Notes under the pieces: model-generated
What the model was told of the DNA's origin: nothing
Database searches by the model: none
The model's input: the letters and a program-made list of their open reading frames with translations, nothing else
Translations under genes and position numbers: made by a program
Shown: positions 1 through 8,337 of the stretch, piece after piece
Position numbering within the stretch: the first letter of the stretch is position 1
How the letters are laid out: every line of letters begins with the position of its first letter
NCBI RefSeq assembly: GCF_019375555.1
Contig: NZ_JAHXDN010000003.1
Span: 434,001 to 498,000, forward strand
Origin: Roseobacter insulae
GTDB taxonomy: Bacteria > Pseudomonadota > Alphaproteobacteria > Rhodobacterales > Rhodobacteraceae
Length of the DNA: 64,000 nucleotides
Reading direction: 5' to 3'

Positions 1-135
1 CTGGGGCTGGCGCTCGTCAGCAAGATCATTTCCGATCACGACGGGTGGATATCGGTCACCTCGGTGCCCGGCAAAACCGTCTTTCGCATTTCATTGTCAC
101 GCGCGCCCGAAGGGGCACGCGCAGACGACACCTAG
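1..135 (+). CDS. ntrB: Nitrogen sensor histidine kinase NtrB, 3' end only
   Basis: Only the last 44 codons and the TAG stop at 133-135 are in the window. The visible peptide begins LGLALVSKII, the G2-box start of a histidine-kinase ATP-binding domain, and continues as its final strands (ISVTSVPGKTVFRISL) with a short acidic tail. It lies 12 nt upstream of ntrC in the same direction, which is the standard ntrB-ntrC order. NtrB phosphorylates and dephosphorylates NtrC in response to PII signalling. The identification rests on the kinase C-terminus plus context, because the sensor and H-box regions are outside the window. Confidence 0.85.
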   Translation: MGLALVSKIISDHDGWISVTSVPGKTVFRISLSRAPEGARADDT

Positions 136-147
136 GAGAACGCAGAC

Positions 148-1512
148 ATGGATGGCACAGTACTCGTTGCTGACGACGACAGAACGATCCGTACGGTTCT
201 GACCCAGGCCCTGACACGGGCGGGGTGCAAGGTTCATGCCACCTCCAGCCTGACGACCCTGATGCGCTGGGTCGGCGAGGGCAAAGGCGATGTTGTGATC
301 TCTGACGTGATGATGCCGGATGGCAACGGGCTGGAAATGCTGCCGAAGATCGCCGAAGATCGACCGGGTTTGCCGGTGATCGTCATCTCGGCGCAGAACA
401 CCATCATGACGGCCATTCAGGCCGCGGAAGCCGAGGCCTACGACTACCTGCCCAAACCGTTTGATCTGCCGGACCTGATGAAACGGACGGCGCGCGCGCT
501 GGAGACCAGACCCCAGGGGCGGAACGCGGTGATGGAATCGGACGGACGCCCGGACGAGCTGCCGCTGGTTGGGCGCACGGCGGTGATGCAATCGCTCTAC
601 AGGGTGGTCGCCCGGGTGATGAATACCGATCTGCCGGTGTTGATCTGGGGAGAATCGGGCACGGGTAAATCGCTGATCGCACGGGCAATCCACGACTTTT
701 CCGACCGGCGCAACCTGCCTTTCATCACGGCGGCATCGACCGATCTGCAGGATCTCGAAGGGCCCGCCCGGCTGCTGGCACGGGTCAAGGGGGGCACGCT
801 TCTGATCGAGGAAATCGGCGATCTGCCCGCGGAGCTGCAGGCCCGGCTGGTGCATATGATGGACACACCCGGTGAATACCAGCCGCGGTTTCTGGCAACC
901 AGCCAGTCGGACCTGAACGATGCGATGGAAGCAGGACAGGTTCGCAAGGATCTTTACTACCGGCTGAGCGGTGCAACGCTGACCGTCCCGGCATTGCGCG
1001 AACGGGTGGACGATATCCCCGTGCTGGCGGATTACTTCCTCGCGAAAGCCGAAGCCGCCGGCGGCGCGCATCGGCAGCTCTCCGCGCAGGCGGGCGAGAT
1101 TTTCCGCAATTACAGCTGGCCCGGCAATGTCCGGCAGTTGGAAAACGCCATCCGCCGTCTGGGTCTGACTAGCCGTGCGCTGGAGATATCGGCAAGCGAG
1201 GTGGAGCAGGTTCTGGGCGCGCAACCCGATCTGGAGCCGATGCGCGCGGCCGGCAATACCGAAAAACTGGGCACCTCAGTGGAACGACACCTGCGCCGGT
1301 ATTTCGACCTGCACGGGAATATGTTGCCGCCTGCGGGTCTCTACGCACGGATTCTGCGGGAAGTCGAAGCGCCTCTGATCGAAATTGCATTGGAAGCGAC
1401 CGGTGGAAATCAGGCTAAATGCGCGGATTTGCTGGGAATTAACCGAAATACCCTGCGCAAGAAGATCACTGACCTCGATATTGAGGTGACACGCCGCCGC
1501 AAATTGATGTAA
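148..1512 (+). CDS. ntrC: Nitrogen response regulator NtrC, variant lacking the GAFTGA loop
   Basis: The product has 454 residues. A receiver domain (about 1-120) carries the acidic pocket D9-D11, phospho-acceptor D53 and K103. An AAA+ domain follows, with Walker A GESGTGKS near 168-175 and LRERVDDIP further on, and the protein ends in a Fis-type helix-turn-helix ([21 protein letters not shown]). In ordinary NtrC the GAFTGA loop that contacts sigma-54 sits between the Walker A and B segments. Here that stretch (about residues 193-225) is shortened to [24 protein letters not shown] with no GAFTGA. Rhodobacter capsulatus NtrC has the same lesion and is known to activate a sigma-70-type RNA polymerase, so the same mode is inferred here. 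The ATG follows an AGGAGA ribosome site. Confidence 0.93.
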   Translation: MDGTVLVADDDRTIRTVLTQALTRAGCKVHATSSLTTLMRWVGEGKGDVVISDVMMPDGNGLEMLPKIAEDRPGLPVIVISAQNTIMTAIQAAEAEAYDYLPKPFDLPDLMKRTARALETRPQGRNAVMESDGRPDELPLVGRTAVMQSLYRVVARVMNTDLPVLIWGESGTGKSLIARAIHDFSDRRNLPFITAASTDLQDLEGPARLLARVKGGTLLIEEIGDLPAELQARLVHMMDTPGEYQPRFLATSQSDLNDAMEAGQVRKDLYYRLSGATLTVPALRERVDDIPVLADYFLAKAEAAGGAHRQLSAQAGEIFRNYSWPGNVRQLENAIRRLGLTSRALEISASEVEQVLGAQPDLEPMRAAGNTEKLGTSVERHLRRYFDLHGNMLPPAGLYARILREVEAPLIEIALEATGGNQAKCADLLGINRNTLRKKITDLDIEVTRRRKLM

Positions 1513-1612
1513 AACCGCCACACAAAGCGTGGCCATTGGGGGACACCCCGATCAGGACCACAAGATAAAGCGGTTCGGCGCGATAGCGCCACATCATTGG
1601 TGAGGGCATCGG

Positions 1613-3859
1613 GTGACTCCCCGTGTAGAAAGGACACTATGGCTTCGGCTCGGGCGTTTGCGCCGGATCAGGCGCGTGCGCAATGCGGCGACGTTGGGGT
1701 TGGTCGTTCTCGGGCCGGTACTTGCCCTCTCGACCTACCTCGTTCTGGGGCCTTTCGGGCAGACGGGCAACACGCTTGGTTTGCGGCTGATCCTGCTGGC
1801 CGATATCGTCTACATTCTGGTGGTCGCCGCGCTGGTGCTCGCACAGGTCGGTCGTCTGATCGCGGCGCGGCGCGCCAAATCCGCCGGATCCCGATTACAC
1901 CTGCGGCTGACCGGCGTGTTTGCCCTGCTGGCGCTCATTCCGACGGTCACCGTGGCGATCTTTGCCGGTCTGACCATCAATGTCGGGCTTGAGGGATGGT
2001 TTTCCGACCGGGTGCGCGAGGTGGTTGGCAGTTCGCTGGCAGCGGCGCAGGCCTATGAGGCGGAGCAGCGGGTGGACCTCGCCGAAGATGCCGCAGCACT
2101 GGCCGAGAGTATCGACGAGGCGCGCCGGTCCGGTGTCCTGATCTCCGACAGCGAACTGGTCAGCGAAGGTCAGCGTCAGATCCAACGTGGCTTGCGCGAA
2201 GCCTATCTGATCGATGGCACAAGGGAAATCCGCGCGCGCGGCGACCGGTCATATCTGTTTGATTATGAGCCGCCGACCGAAGCGCAGATGCGCGATGCTG
2301 ACACTCAGGACGTGGTGATTATCGAGGACTGGAGCAACAACGAATACCGGGCGCTGGTGCGACTATCGTCATTTGTCGACCGCTTCCTCTTTGTCAGCCG
2401 GGACGTGGACGGGGAGATCCTGTCCCTGCTGGACGAAACGCAGGAAACCGTGCGGCTCTACCAGCAGCTGGAAAATGAACGCGGGCGGATGCTGTTTGAT
2501 TTCGTCCTTCTGTATCTGGCCTTTGCCCTGATTCTGATACTTGCAGCCATCTGGCTCGGCCTGTGGTTTGCCGAGCGCCTGTCCGGCCCGGTGGGTCGGC
2601 TGACGGGGGCAGCGCAGCAGGTCGGGGCCGGTGATCTGGACGTTCAGGTGCGCGAGGATATCGGCGACGATGAAATTGCGATGCTGGGCCGGTACTTCAA
2701 CCAGATGACCCGGCAGCTGAAGGCGCAGCGCGACACCCTGGTGGAAAACACGCAGCAGATTGAACGGCGCCGCAGGCTGTTCGATTCCGTCTTGAGTTCG
2801 GTGACGTCGGGCGTCGTAGGTCTCGACCCGCAGGGCAGGGTCACCTTTGTCAACAAGTCGGCGGAACGGCTGCTGGACTGGCATACCGGGCAACAGTCCC
2901 TGGCGCTCAAGGTCGCCGTGCCCGAGTTCGGGCCGCTCTTCGATATGATCGTCAAGTCCCGCAATGAGGTTGTGCAGGGCGAGGTCAAAGTCTCCAGACA
3001 GCGCCGTCTGGAAAACCTTCTGGTGCGTATGGCGACGCGGCGCTCGCAGGATGGCACCCTCGAAGGCTACGTTGTCGCCTTTGAAGATGTCACCGATCTG
3101 GTCAGCGCTCAGAGAATGGCCGCCTGGGGCGACGTGGCGCGCCGCATCGCCCATGAGATCAAGAACCCGCTGACCCCGATCCAGCTGTCAGCCGAACGCA
3201 TCAAACGCAAGTTTTCACCCAAGGTTGGTGACGACAGCGAAACGCTTGAGCAGATGACGGATGTGATCGTGCGGCAAACCGGTGATCTGCGCCGGATCGT
3301 CGACGAGTTTTCCAAGTTCGCGCGGATGCCGGAACCCGACCGCTCCTCTCTTGATCTGGCGGAACTGGTGCGCGACGCGGTTGTCCTGCAGCAGGCGGGG
3401 CAACCGGACGTCCAGATCACGGCAGAGCTGCCGGACGGTTCTGTGATGGCCGATCTGGATGGCACAATGATCAGCCAGGCCTTGACGAACCTGATCAAGA
3501 ACGCAGGTGAAGCCATTGATACACTGAAGGAAAAGGGCGCACCGGAAGACCACGCGCCGCACATCCGGGTGCAGTTGTCCTGTGCGAACCAACGCGCCAC
3601 CATCACCATTGCCGACAATGGCATCGGTCTGCCCGAAGACCGCGCCCGCCTGTTTGAACCCTATGTGACGACGCGCAGCGAAGGCACCGGGCTGGGCCTG
3701 CCGATCGTGAAAAAGATTATTGAAGAGCACGGCGGCAGCCTCGTGCTCGAAGACGCGCCGGTATTCGACGGCCAAACCCATTCCGGTGCCATGGCGGTAA
3801 TTTCACTGCCGGTTACGCCCGGCGCCGCGGACCCATCCCCCCTGCAGGAAGGAACTTGA
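1613..3859 (+). CDS. ntrY: Membrane sensor histidine kinase NtrY
   Basis: The product has 748 residues. The N-terminal third has three hydrophobic segments (around 24-46, 57-80 and 100-123), then a periplasmic-type region and a fourth segment near 296-320. A HAMP linker, a PAS domain (GVVGLDPQGRVTFVNKSAE), a HisKA H-box (RIAHEIKNPLTP, His514) and a HATPase domain (N-box NLIKNAGEA, DNGIGLP, GTGLGLP) follow. NtrY with NtrX forms a second nitrogen or redox two-component pair widespread in alphaproteobacteria. GTG at 1613 is taken as start because a GAGGG site lies just upstream. The 100-nt gap after ntrC holds a small GGCGC/GCGCC hairpin (1577-1590) and no T-run, so the four ntr genes may be cotranscribed. 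Confidence 0.92.
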   Translation: MTPRVERTLWLRLGRLRRIRRVRNAATLGLVVLGPVLALSTYLVLGPFGQTGNTLGLRLILLADIVYILVVAALVLAQVGRLIAARRAKSAGSRLHLRLTGVFALLALIPTVTVAIFAGLTINVGLEGWFSDRVREVVGSSLAAAQAYEAEQRVDLAEDAAALAESIDEARRSGVLISDSELVSEGQRQIQRGLREAYLIDGTREIRARGDRSYLFDYEPPTEAQMRDADTQDVVIIEDWSNNEYRALVRLSSFVDRFLFVSRDVDGEILSLLDETQETVRLYQQLENERGRMLFDFVLLYLAFALILILAAIWLGLWFAERLSGPVGRLTGAAQQVGAGDLDVQVREDIGDDEIAMLGRYFNQMTRQLKAQRDTLVENTQQIERRRRLFDSVLSSVTSGVVGLDPQGRVTFVNKSAERLLDWHTGQQSLALKVAVPEFGPLFDMIVKSRNEVVQGEVKVSRQRRLENLLVRMATRRSQDGTLEGYVVAFEDVTDLVSAQRMAAWGDVARRIAHEIKNPLTPIQLSAERIKRKFSPKVGDDSETLEQMTDVIVRQTGDLRRIVDEFSKFARMPEPDRSSLDLAELVRDAVVLQQAGQPDVQITAELPDGSVMADLDGTMISQALTNLIKNAGEAIDTLKEKGAPEDHAPHIRVQLSCANQRATITIADNGIGLPEDRARLFEPYVTTRSEGTGLGLPIVKKIIEEHGGSLVLEDAPVFDGQTHSGAMAVISLPVTPGAADPSPLQEGT

Positions 3860-3862
3860 TCG

Positions 3863-5275
3863 ATGAGCGATATTCTCATTGTTGATGATGAACGAGATAT
3901 CCGGGAACTGATTTCTGATATCTTGATTGATGAAGGTTTCGCCACACGTCTGGCCGGTAACTCCGACGACGCGATGGCCGCGATCAACGCGGAAGCACCG
4001 GCGCTGATCATTCTGGATATCTGGCTGAAAGACAGCCGGATGGATGGGATCGACATCCTCAAAACCGTGAAACAGGACAATCCGGATGTTCCTGTGGTGA
4101 TCATCTCCGGGCATGGGAACATCGAAATCGCCGTCGCCGCGATCAAGCAGGGGGCCTATGACTTCATCGAAAAGCCGTTCAACATAGACCAGTTGCTGGT
4201 GGTGATCCGGCGGGCGATGGAAACCTCGCGCCTGCGCCGCGAGAACCAGAGCCTGCGCCGCCGCGATGTGACGACGTCGGAAATGGTCGGCGCGTCAGCC
4301 GCCTTCCGGGGGGTTGTGAGCCAGCTCGACAAGGTCACCAAATCCAACGGCCGGGTGATGCTGACCGGACCGGCAGGCTGTGGCAAGGAAGTGGCCGCGC
4401 GCTACATCCATGCCAACTCCAACCGCGCCTCGGCACCCTTCGTCACCGTCAATTGCGCTGGCGTCGCGCCGGAGCGCATGGAAGAAGTGCTCTTTGGCCG
4501 CGAGACGGCGGAACGCGGGGTCGAGCCGGGATTGCTGGAAGAGGCACATGGCGGGGTCATCTATTTCGACGAGGTGGCCGATATGCCAATCGGCACGCAG
4601 TCAAAGATCCTGCGGGTGCTGGTGGACCAGCAGTTCCAGCGCGTGGGCGGCAATGACAAGGTGCGGGTCGATCTGCGGGTCATCTCTTCGACCAACCGGG
4701 ATCTGGAGCAGGCGATTGCCGCGGGCACGTTCCGCGAAGAGCTCTATCACCGTCTGAACGTGGTGCCGATTGCCGTGCCATCGCTGGAAGAACGGCGCGA
4801 GGATATTCCCGCCCTCGCGGAACACTTCATTTCGGAAATGAACACGGTGCAGGGGCTGCCGCTGCGCGCGCTGAGCGATGATGCGATTGCGCTCATGCAG
4901 ACGATGATCTGGCCTGGCAATGTGCGCCAGTTGAAAAACCTGATCGAGCGGGTGCTGATCCTTGGGGATGGCACCGGCCCGATCGAAGCGCGCGAGCTTC
5001 CGGGGGTCGAGGAAGGCAGTGACGATGAGAGCCGCGTCGTGCTCTCCGGCGCCCTTGCGACCCTTGCGCTGCGCGAGGCACGGGAGGCCTTTGAGCGGGA
5101 ATATCTGCTGACCCAGATCAACCGCTTTGGCGGCAATATCTCGCGCACGGCCAATTTCGTCGGGATGGAGCGGTCTGCGCTGCACCGCAAGCTGAAATCC
5201 CTGGGCGTTGTCACCTCCGCCAAATCCGGCACCCGCGTGGCCCATGTGGACGAGGAAGCCGACGCCGCCGAATAG
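3863..5275 (+). CDS. ntrX: Response regulator NtrX (AAA+ family)
   Basis: The product has 470 residues and starts 3 nt after ntrY, with an AGGA site inside the ntrY end. The receiver domain has D8/D9 and phospho-acceptor D52. The AAA+ domain has Walker A GPAGCGKE and a Walker-B-like VIYFDEVADMP. A Fis-type DNA-binding C-terminus follows (NRFGGNISRTANFVGMERSALHRKLKSL). As in other NtrX proteins the GAFTGA loop is absent; the equivalent stretch reads FGRETAERGVEPGLLEEAHGG. NtrX is phosphorylated by NtrY and has been tied to nitrogen metabolism, envelope and respiratory control in relatives. A short, weakly acidic tail follows the HTH. Confidence 0.92.
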   Translation: MSDILIVDDERDIRELISDILIDEGFATRLAGNSDDAMAAINAEAPALIILDIWLKDSRMDGIDILKTVKQDNPDVPVVIISGHGNIEIAVAAIKQGAYDFIEKPFNIDQLLVVIRRAMETSRLRRENQSLRRRDVTTSEMVGASAAFRGVVSQLDKVTKSNGRVMLTGPAGCGKEVAARYIHANSNRASAPFVTVNCAGVAPERMEEVLFGRETAERGVEPGLLEEAHGGVIYFDEVADMPIGTQSKILRVLVDQQFQRVGGNDKVRVDLRVISSTNRDLEQAIAAGTFREELYHRLNVVPIAVPSLEERREDIPALAEHFISEMNTVQGLPLRALSDDAIALMQTMIWPGNVRQLKNLIERVLILGDGTGPIEARELPGVEEGSDDESRVVLSGALATLALREAREAFEREYLLTQINRFGGNISRTANFVGMERSALHRKLKSLGVVTSAKSGTRVAHVDEEADAAE

Positions 5276-5291
5276 AAGACGCTCGGAGGGG

Positions 5292-6317
5292 CTAGCGGGC
5301 GATTTCGGCCAGCACGTCGACCCCCTGCATTTTCAGGAAATGCAGCATATCGATGAACACCCAGTTTTCCGCCAGTTTATCGCCGGATCGGCGGTAGACA
5401 TCGACAACCCGCATATCGGCGCGGACATCGTTGGCGGGCACGCCCATGAAACCGTTGGCATTGCTCAGCGTCAGGTTGGGCCAGCCGAAGAAGCCGCCAT
5501 AGGTGCCCTCGCTCATCCGGCACAAATGGCCGTTGAAGGCGCGCCCGGACAGCCCCGTGCGAAAAGGTTGCTGGTGTTGTTCGATGTATCGATCGATGGT
5601 GTATGTCGCACCAATGCCTGCAGGGCCCCACCAGATCATGTTGTCTGTCCAGTCATTCGCCAGTTCCTGCTGTGGGCTTGGCGGCTTTTCGGCGGCGTTG
5701 GCGTGATCGATGGACCCGATCAACTGGTTGATCAGGGCAAGCGTCCTTGCGCTCTCCGCCGTGTCCTGACCGGTCATAACCAGCCCGTCATGCGTCATCG
5801 GGCCGGGCTGCACCAGATGCACGCCGGTCTGCGGCGCGCGCAACGGGGTCAGCCCCGCCTGAAGCATCAGGTGCAGCAGATCAACAAAGAGCGCCGTCCG
5901 GGTGATGCGGCCGTTGTCCACCTTGTTGAATTCCGCATAGCGCAGAAACGCCATTTTCCGGGTGGCCGGGATGCCGAGGAAAGGTGCATCGAAAAGCCCC
6001 ATGAGGTGCCCCATAGAACAGGTCCATTGCCCGTGGAACCCGTCAATCTCGTTCAACCCGGCAAAAAAGATGTCTTCGCGCCGCTGCACCCGCGTGAACG
6101 CCTGCAGAAACGGTCGCCAGAAAACGTCAGCGATGGCCCTTGCACCGGTCTGCTCGTGAAACGGGTGCATCCCGTACCAATGACAGTCGTCGCTCAGGCT
6201 TTGACCCAGAACCCTGCCCACGGTATCCGGTGTCGCGGTGGAGAGGGCGGCATAATGCGCCTGAACGGTGGATTTGACGGTTTGCAGGTCGGGTGCGGTG
6301 GGATTCGATATGTTCAT
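5292..6317 (-). CDS. Nuclear transport factor 2 / SnoaL-like protein with two domains
   Basis: The product has 341 residues and consists of two SnoaL/NTF2-like alpha+beta halves. The first (about 1-150) includes the WYGMHPFHEQTGARAIADVFWRPF region. The second (about 200-335) includes the DNMIWWGPAGIGATYTIDRYI region. The repeated tryptophan-glycine-proline-rich opening followed by 'W..F...F' supports an internal duplication. Such proteins in Rhodobacterales are annotated as polyketide-cyclase-like; the substrate is unknown. The ATG at 6317 (MNISNPTAPD) is chosen over an upstream in-frame start because the longer frame would run into the lipoprotein gene. It is convergent with ntrX (16 nt gap). 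Together with the lipoprotein gene it separates ntrX from trkA. Confidence 0.75.
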   Translation of the reverse strand: MNISNPTAPDLQTVKSTVQAHYAALSTATPDTVGRVLGQSLSDDCHWYGMHPFHEQTGARAIADVFWRPFLQAFTRVQRREDIFFAGLNEIDGFHGQWTCSMGHLMGLFDAPFLGIPATRKMAFLRYAEFNKVDNGRITRTALFVDLLHLMLQAGLTPLRAPQTGVHLVQPGPMTHDGLVMTGQDTAESARTLALINQLIGSIDHANAAEKPPSPQQELANDWTDNMIWWGPAGIGATYTIDRYIEQHQQPFRTGLSGRAFNGHLCRMSEGTYGGFFGWPNLTLSNANGFMGVPANDVRADMRVVDVYRRSGDKLAENWVFIDMLHFLKMQGVDVLAEIAR

Positions 6318-6370
6318 AAACGCAGCAGTAGAAAGCCCGCGCCCCGGTTTCCAGCCCAAATGCGACGCGA

Positions 6371-6853
6371 CTATCGCACCCGGGTCACAATCTGCCAGGT
6401 TTTGTCCCGGTTGCGGATGGCGCAGCTGCGCGGTGACAGCCGGGGCAGGACCTCGGTCGCGCCCACAGGCACCTTGCTGGAGATGTTTGCCGGGCAATTC
6501 GGCACTGTGACGCGGGTATATCCCTTGTCGGCCATGCATTGCACTTCCGCGCGCCTGCGCAAATCGGCATTGACATCCACGGTGTAAACCTCGCCGGGGA
6601 TGTAGTATCCGCCGCGCGTGTAACACTGTCCGTTGGCGTCACAATACCGCCGGGCCGGGATGTAGCGCGGCGGATCGCGGCGCAGTTGATTTGCGACAGG
6701 AACGGCCTGCAAAGTGCTGATCTCGCAGGATAAAGCATCTGTCTCCATCCGCGTGACCGCCACCCCCTCCCGATGATAAATCGTCAAGGGGGCACAGCCT
6801 GCCAGGATCAGCAGGCCAGCGATCAGGGTAAAAGCGACGTGGCGGTCTCTCAT
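6371..6853 (-). CDS. Small secreted lipoprotein of unknown function
   Basis: The product has 160 residues. It opens with a short basic stretch (MRDRH), a hydrophobic core and a lipobox ILAGC with the lipidated cysteine at residue 20, so it should be anchored in the outer or inner membrane. The mature part contains paired cysteines (YCDANGQCYTRGGYY, CEIS, VQCMADKGY, VPNCPAN) that could form disulfides in the periplasm. The central YIPARRYCDANGQC segment and tyrosine/glycine-rich YYIPGEVYTVD segment do not match a function I know. The internal ATG at 6853 is preferred to an upstream one because only it gives a signal peptide at the N-terminus. It is divergent from trkA across about 100 nt. Confidence 0.7.
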   Translation of the reverse strand: MRDRHVAFTLIAGLLILAGCAPLTIYHREGVAVTRMETDALSCEISTLQAVPVANQLRRDPPRYIPARRYCDANGQCYTRGGYYIPGEVYTVDVNADLRRRAEVQCMADKGYTRVTVPNCPANISSKVPVGATEVLPRLSPRSCAIRNRDKTWQIVTRVR

Positions 6854-6956
6854 AAGGTTAATTTGCCCGGATTTCCCACCAAGGACAATTGAATTGACCA
6901 CCTCTGGGCCATCTGCCATTCAGAAGATCGCGAAATGGTCGAAGGACGCATACCGC

Positions 6957-8333
6957 ATGAAAGTCATTATCTGTGGCGCAGGACAGGTGGGGTGGCAAAT
7001 TGCACGCCACCTTTCTGGCGAACGTAATGATGTCACCGTTGTCGACAGCAATCCCGATCTGGTACGCCGTGCGACCGATACGCTTGATGTGCAGGGCATT
7101 GCCGGGTTTGCGAGCTATCCCGATGTGCTGGACCGCGCCGGCGCCCGCGATGCGGAGATGATCATCGCCGCCACTTATTCGGACGAGGTCAACATGGTCA
7201 CCTGCCAGGTGGCGCATTCAGTCTTTGGCATCAACCGCAAGATCGCGCGGTTGCGCAGCCAGTCCTACCTCAATGCCATCTATTCCGATCTCTATCGCCG
7301 CGATCACATGCCGATCGACGTGGTGATCAGCCCGGAGAAAGAAGTGGCGTCCGCCGCCTTGCAACGGCTGTCGGCACCTGCTGCCTTTGACACAGAGGTC
7401 TTCATGAACGGCCAGGCCCATCTGATGGGCATCGCGATCGAGGAAGAATGCCCGGTGGTGAACACGCCCTTGCGGCAGCTGACCGACCTGTTTTCAACCC
7501 TGCGGGCCACGGTTGTGGCGGTACGCCGGGAAGGCACGCTTTTCGCGCCCGAAGCCAAGGACCAGATATTTGTCGGCGATGAATGCTACGTGTTTACGCA
7601 TGCAGACGACATTCCGCGCACGCTGGAGATCTTTGGCAAGAAAGTCACCAAGCAGGACCGCGTGGTGCTGGTGGGCGGTGGCAACGTCGGTCTGGCCGTG
7701 GCGCAGACCCTTGAGGCGCGGGCCAAGAGAGTGCGCGCCAAGGTGATCGAGAAAAACCGCATATGCGCCGAACGCGCCGCGGAAGCGTTGGAGCGCACCA
7801 TCGTGCTGAACGGTGACGGTCTGGATGCCGCACTTCTGGCCGAGGCGGGCATTTCGCGCGCCGATGCGATGCTGGCCATCACCGATGACGACAAGACCAA
7901 CATGCTGGCCTGCGTACGCGCCAAGGCCGAAGGATGCCCCTATACGATTGCGCTGATCAACGACCCGACACTGGTGCCGCTGATGACGCCCCTGGGTATT
8001 GATGCCTACATCAACCCGCGCGCGACAACTGTCAGCTCGATCCTGCGTCACATCCGGCATGGCCGGGTGCGGGCGGTCTATTCCATCGGCGACGCGGAGG
8101 CCGAGGTCATCGAGGCGGAGGTGCTCTCGACTTCGCCGCTGGCGGGCAAGCGGGTGTCGGAAGTCGATTTCCCCGAGGGCGTTCTCGTGGGCGCCATCCG
8201 CAAGGGCGACGACGTGATCCGCCCGATGGGCAGCACCCGGATCGACGAAGGCGATGTGATCGCGATCTTCGCGCTGGCGGAGGATGTGCCGGAGGTGGAG
8301 CGGCTGATGCAGGTCTCCATCGACTTTTTCTAA
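6957..8333 (+). CDS. trkA: Trk system K+ uptake regulatory protein TrkA
   Basis: The product has 458 residues and two tandem RCK modules. The first Rossmann NAD-binding domain opens the protein (VIICGAGQVGWQIARHL). The second starts near residue 230 (VVLVGGGNVGLAVAQTL). Each is followed by a TrkA-C domain, and the last one contains GAIRKGDDVIRPMGSTRIDEGD. TrkA is the peripheral cytoplasmic subunit that gates TrkH in response to NAD(H)/ATP. ATG 6957 is chosen because the Rossmann fold begins immediately; an upstream ATG adds 21 unrelated residues. It lies 4 nt upstream of trkH and must be cotranscribed with it. In many relatives trkA directly follows ntrX; here two opposite-strand genes intervene. 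Confidence 0.93.
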   Translation: MKVIICGAGQVGWQIARHLSGERNDVTVVDSNPDLVRRATDTLDVQGIAGFASYPDVLDRAGARDAEMIIAATYSDEVNMVTCQVAHSVFGINRKIARLRSQSYLNAIYSDLYRRDHMPIDVVISPEKEVASAALQRLSAPAAFDTEVFMNGQAHLMGIAIEEECPVVNTPLRQLTDLFSTLRATVVAVRREGTLFAPEAKDQIFVGDECYVFTHADDIPRTLEIFGKKVTKQDRVVLVGGGNVGLAVAQTLEARAKRVRAKVIEKNRICAERAAEALERTIVLNGDGLDAALLAEAGISRADAMLAITDDDKTNMLACVRAKAEGCPYTIALINDPTLVPLMTPLGIDAYINPRATTVSSILRHIRHGRVRAVYSIGDAEAEVIEAEVLSTSPLAGKRVSEVDFPEGVLVGAIRKGDDVIRPMGSTRIDEGDVIAIFALAEDVPEVERLMQVSIDFF

Positions 8334-8337
8334 CGCC

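Noticed and set aside
1577-1590. GGCGC-GATA-GCGCC hairpin before ntrY considered as a terminator
   Set aside because: The stem is only 5 bp and no T-run follows; it would not end the ntrBC transcript by itself.
5208-6587. Plus-strand frame of 459 codons opposite the SnoaL-like gene
   Set aside because: It overlaps ntrX's end and runs antisense through two better-supported genes; no domain was recognised.
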